A stretch of 64,000 bases of DNA. Origin: Megaleporinus macrocephalus (lineage: Eukaryota; Chordata; Actinopteri; Characiformes; Anostomidae). This document shows, in pieces, positions 60,511-64,000 of the stretch (position 1 is the first letter of the stretch; each line of letters starts with the position of its first letter). The notes beneath the pieces are model-generated. The model saw nothing but the letters and a program-made list of their open reading frames with translations, searched no databases and had not been told where the DNA came from. Location: positions 3,683,684-3,747,683 of the forward strand of contig CM038716.1 in assembly GCA_021613375.1 (NCBI GenBank). Direction: 5' to 3'. The position numbers and the translations under genes are program-made.

Positions 60511-62570
60511 GACAAAATACATTTGCCCATCCCACCCCAAAGGACAAACATGTGAGGATAATGAGGATTTCGTTGTCTCCATACTTACTCCAAAATCGTA
60601 CTCCCTAGACTACTGCAGCATTACTGTAGGATGTGAATGAGCATCTTTACAGCAACTGCAGTGAAGGTTGCATTTTCATTTTGGCCAGAGTCTCTTTTAA
60701 AGAGGAAAACTTCTGGATTTTTTCTGTCACTGGCCTTTTGCTGCTTGGTGACTATCAGTGGCTTCACAGATGTGTTATTTAGCTTCTGAAAGTCTTATTT
60801 CTTATCTCTTTCTAACACACACATACATACACATCCAAACACCTGCTATGTTGCTTTTATACTCAACAGCAGACGTTAACTAACACATCTAAGCATCATA
60901 ACGAATTCTCCAACAATTCTTTAAAGCACACTTTTTACATATGACGTCTTATCCCTGTCTCTCACTCACTGACACATGTTCTCTCTGTGTCTCTTAGAAT
61001 ATGTACTTTTCAAAAGTTTGCAAACACTTTTTAAACAAAAAAAAAATAAAGCTTAATCTTTTCTAGATTAATGGATCAAACAAAAATACAGAAAGTCATT
61101 TATCATTTAATAACATGCTGACTAGTGACTGTTGTTTTGACAAACATGAGTTTAAATCCCTTACCTCACAACAATTTGGTTAGTATTATTATTGCCTAGA
61201 TCACATGAATTAGTTTAATTCAACTTTTGTTTACTGAAATAATAATTATTTACATGGTAATGAAAAAATACCTAAAAATGTCTACTAGCACTCCTATGGG
61301 AATCTAGTAGCTTGTTAGTGATAATTTAACAATACATTGTCTTTGTTGGTCATTCTAGATGATACGCAGACATATTTTGCTTGTAAATGATATTGGACTG
61401 ATATCTGCCAGGCAAAGGAGTAACAGTAGTCTTTTAAACTGTAATACACCGTTAAAATATATATGAAAGCCATATACTAGATATTGCAGCACTTTGGAAT
61501 GCAGTCTAAATAAAGGTTGTCTGTATGTCCAGTTTTATGATAAATGGCAGTCTTATAGAGCTGCCAGTCTAATTTAAACAAGATCAAGCAAACCTATCAA
61601 TAATTCAAATTCCTTTGAATGCAATCCCTGTTGGGCACAAACACATAGACAGGAGTGGGTTTTTATTTTTGTTTTTTATTTAGCAAAGTTTCACCATGAT
61701 AATGATGTAACAACCAAAATTGGCAATTATCAAAGCATAACGTCATGCAAAGAATAAAAACTTTCAACAAACTAAGTTAAGAATTTGTTCAAATAAGCTA
61801 TGTGGAATAACAAACTTATAGCTCTACATTTCATTACAGTTCCCACAGGAATGCTTGGGGAAAGTTTCTCCCCATTTCTGGAATATTTTTGTCTATACAG
61901 CTCTCTGGTATGTTCAGTGGCAGTAACATCCTACAATGTATTCCAAAATAGAAAACATTACAGCTCATAATGTGAACCTAGCCTAACGTTCACATAAGCT
62001 AGCTAACTAATTGATATGCTCCCATGCCAGGCAGGGTCAGCTTTGCAGATGTTCCAGTTTTAGGAGTTAAAGGTGAATTGCTCACACACTTTGTAGGTTT
62101 TTGGCTGCTAGTGCACTACTGATCAGTCCAGTAAGCCTACATGTGGTACTAAGTCGAAAAAGCCCGAAAACAGTATATTTGTCAGACGCTAGTTTGGTCA
62201 TCGACTACACTTATGTCAACTCTTTGTACCCCCTACTTGTTATAGACATTAACATGCATATTATCTTGTATGTCACACTTTCAGTTTCATGTATTCTTTT
62301 CATTTCCTAACAACTGACTGGGACGCATTGTTCAGTGTACAACTCTCCACTACCAGCTGGCCGCCAGTGACATTTTCTAGGTTAAGCCTTTAGTCCAGTT
62401 CTTAATTTTGTAAAATTTTGATCAAAAAGAGAAGGCAAATGTAACTGTGTCCAGCAAATGAGTGCATATTTTATTGAATATTATTACGATATTCATCAAA
62501 AGCGATGCGGGTACATTTTCAGATCAATCCATCACAACTTCTGGAACTGCAGCGTATAGTGTATTTTTAT

Positions 62571-62572
<2 letters not shown>
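60511..62572. other. No recognised feature
   Basis: AT-rich end of the coding intron. No exon or repeat family was recognised. Confidence 0.4.

Positions 62573-62612
<40 letters not shown>
62573..62612. repeat. nyap2: (CT)n microsatellite forming the polypyrimidine tract of the second coding exon
   Basis: About 20 uninterrupted CT dinucleotides end 25 nt before the acceptor AG. They are followed by ccctttctctttatgt, so the splice site depends partly on a variable repeat. Confidence 0.97.
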
Positions 62613-62613
<1 letters not shown>

Positions 62614-62635
62614 TTCTCTTTATGTACGTCTCTGA

Positions 62636-64000
<1,365 letters not shown>

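Overview
This is vertebrate nuclear DNA, almost certainly from a ray-finned fish. It is intron-rich and AT-rich, with very long dinucleotide microsatellites. It carries many decayed Tc1-like, hAT-like and palindromic DNA transposons, plus L2-like, L1-like and tRNA-SINE pieces of the kinds common in teleosts. Several repeats, especially the palindromic family with 'atcagccataacatt' ends, resemble repeats I associate with otophysan fishes (characins, catfishes, knifefishes). That narrower placement is inference. No prokaryotic genes, CRISPR arrays, rRNA genes or intact transposon genes were seen.

The only gene I can identify with confidence is nyap2 (neuronal tyrosine-phosphorylated PI3K adaptor 2), on the + strand. 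Two coding exons are present. The first (41152-41380, ATG at 41184) and the second (62638-62951) join in phase across a 21.3 kb intron, giving the first 170 codons plus one base. The rest of the gene lies beyond the right edge. A GA-rich, somewhat more CpG-containing block at 26.0-27.25 kb may hold the promoter and an untranslated first exon, with a donor-like GTGAGTAT at 27252. That is tentative. The block also contains a 43-codon ORF with a signal-peptide-like start in a strong Kozak context.

Layout. 1-26 kb: intergenic or upstream DNA full of repeats, including a well-bounded 1,085 bp hAT-type element with an 8 bp target duplication (13009-14093), Tc1-like relics, L2 and L1 scraps and pure (AT)n tracts. 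26-27.3 kb: candidate promoter or first exon. 27.3-41.1 kb: probable 5' intron with a 620 bp palindromic element, a 2.9 kb inverted-repeat structure (32674-35585), a GC-richer block with a diverged duplication (36.3-37.6 kb), a Tc1-like relic and a MITE ending about 56 bp before the first coding exon. 41.4-62.6 kb: coding intron with nested transposons and several unique, homeodomain-, RFX- or MEF2-site-bearing stretches that could be enhancers. 63.17 kb to the right edge: a minisatellite of about 54 bp units with a 108 bp higher-order period, starting about 215 bp after the second coding exon.

I found no novel multi-gene system. The most useful leads are the small signal-peptide-like ORF, the long inverted-repeat element, the hAT relic with a BED-finger remnant, the candidate enhancers in the nyap2 introns, and the minisatellite beside a coding exon.
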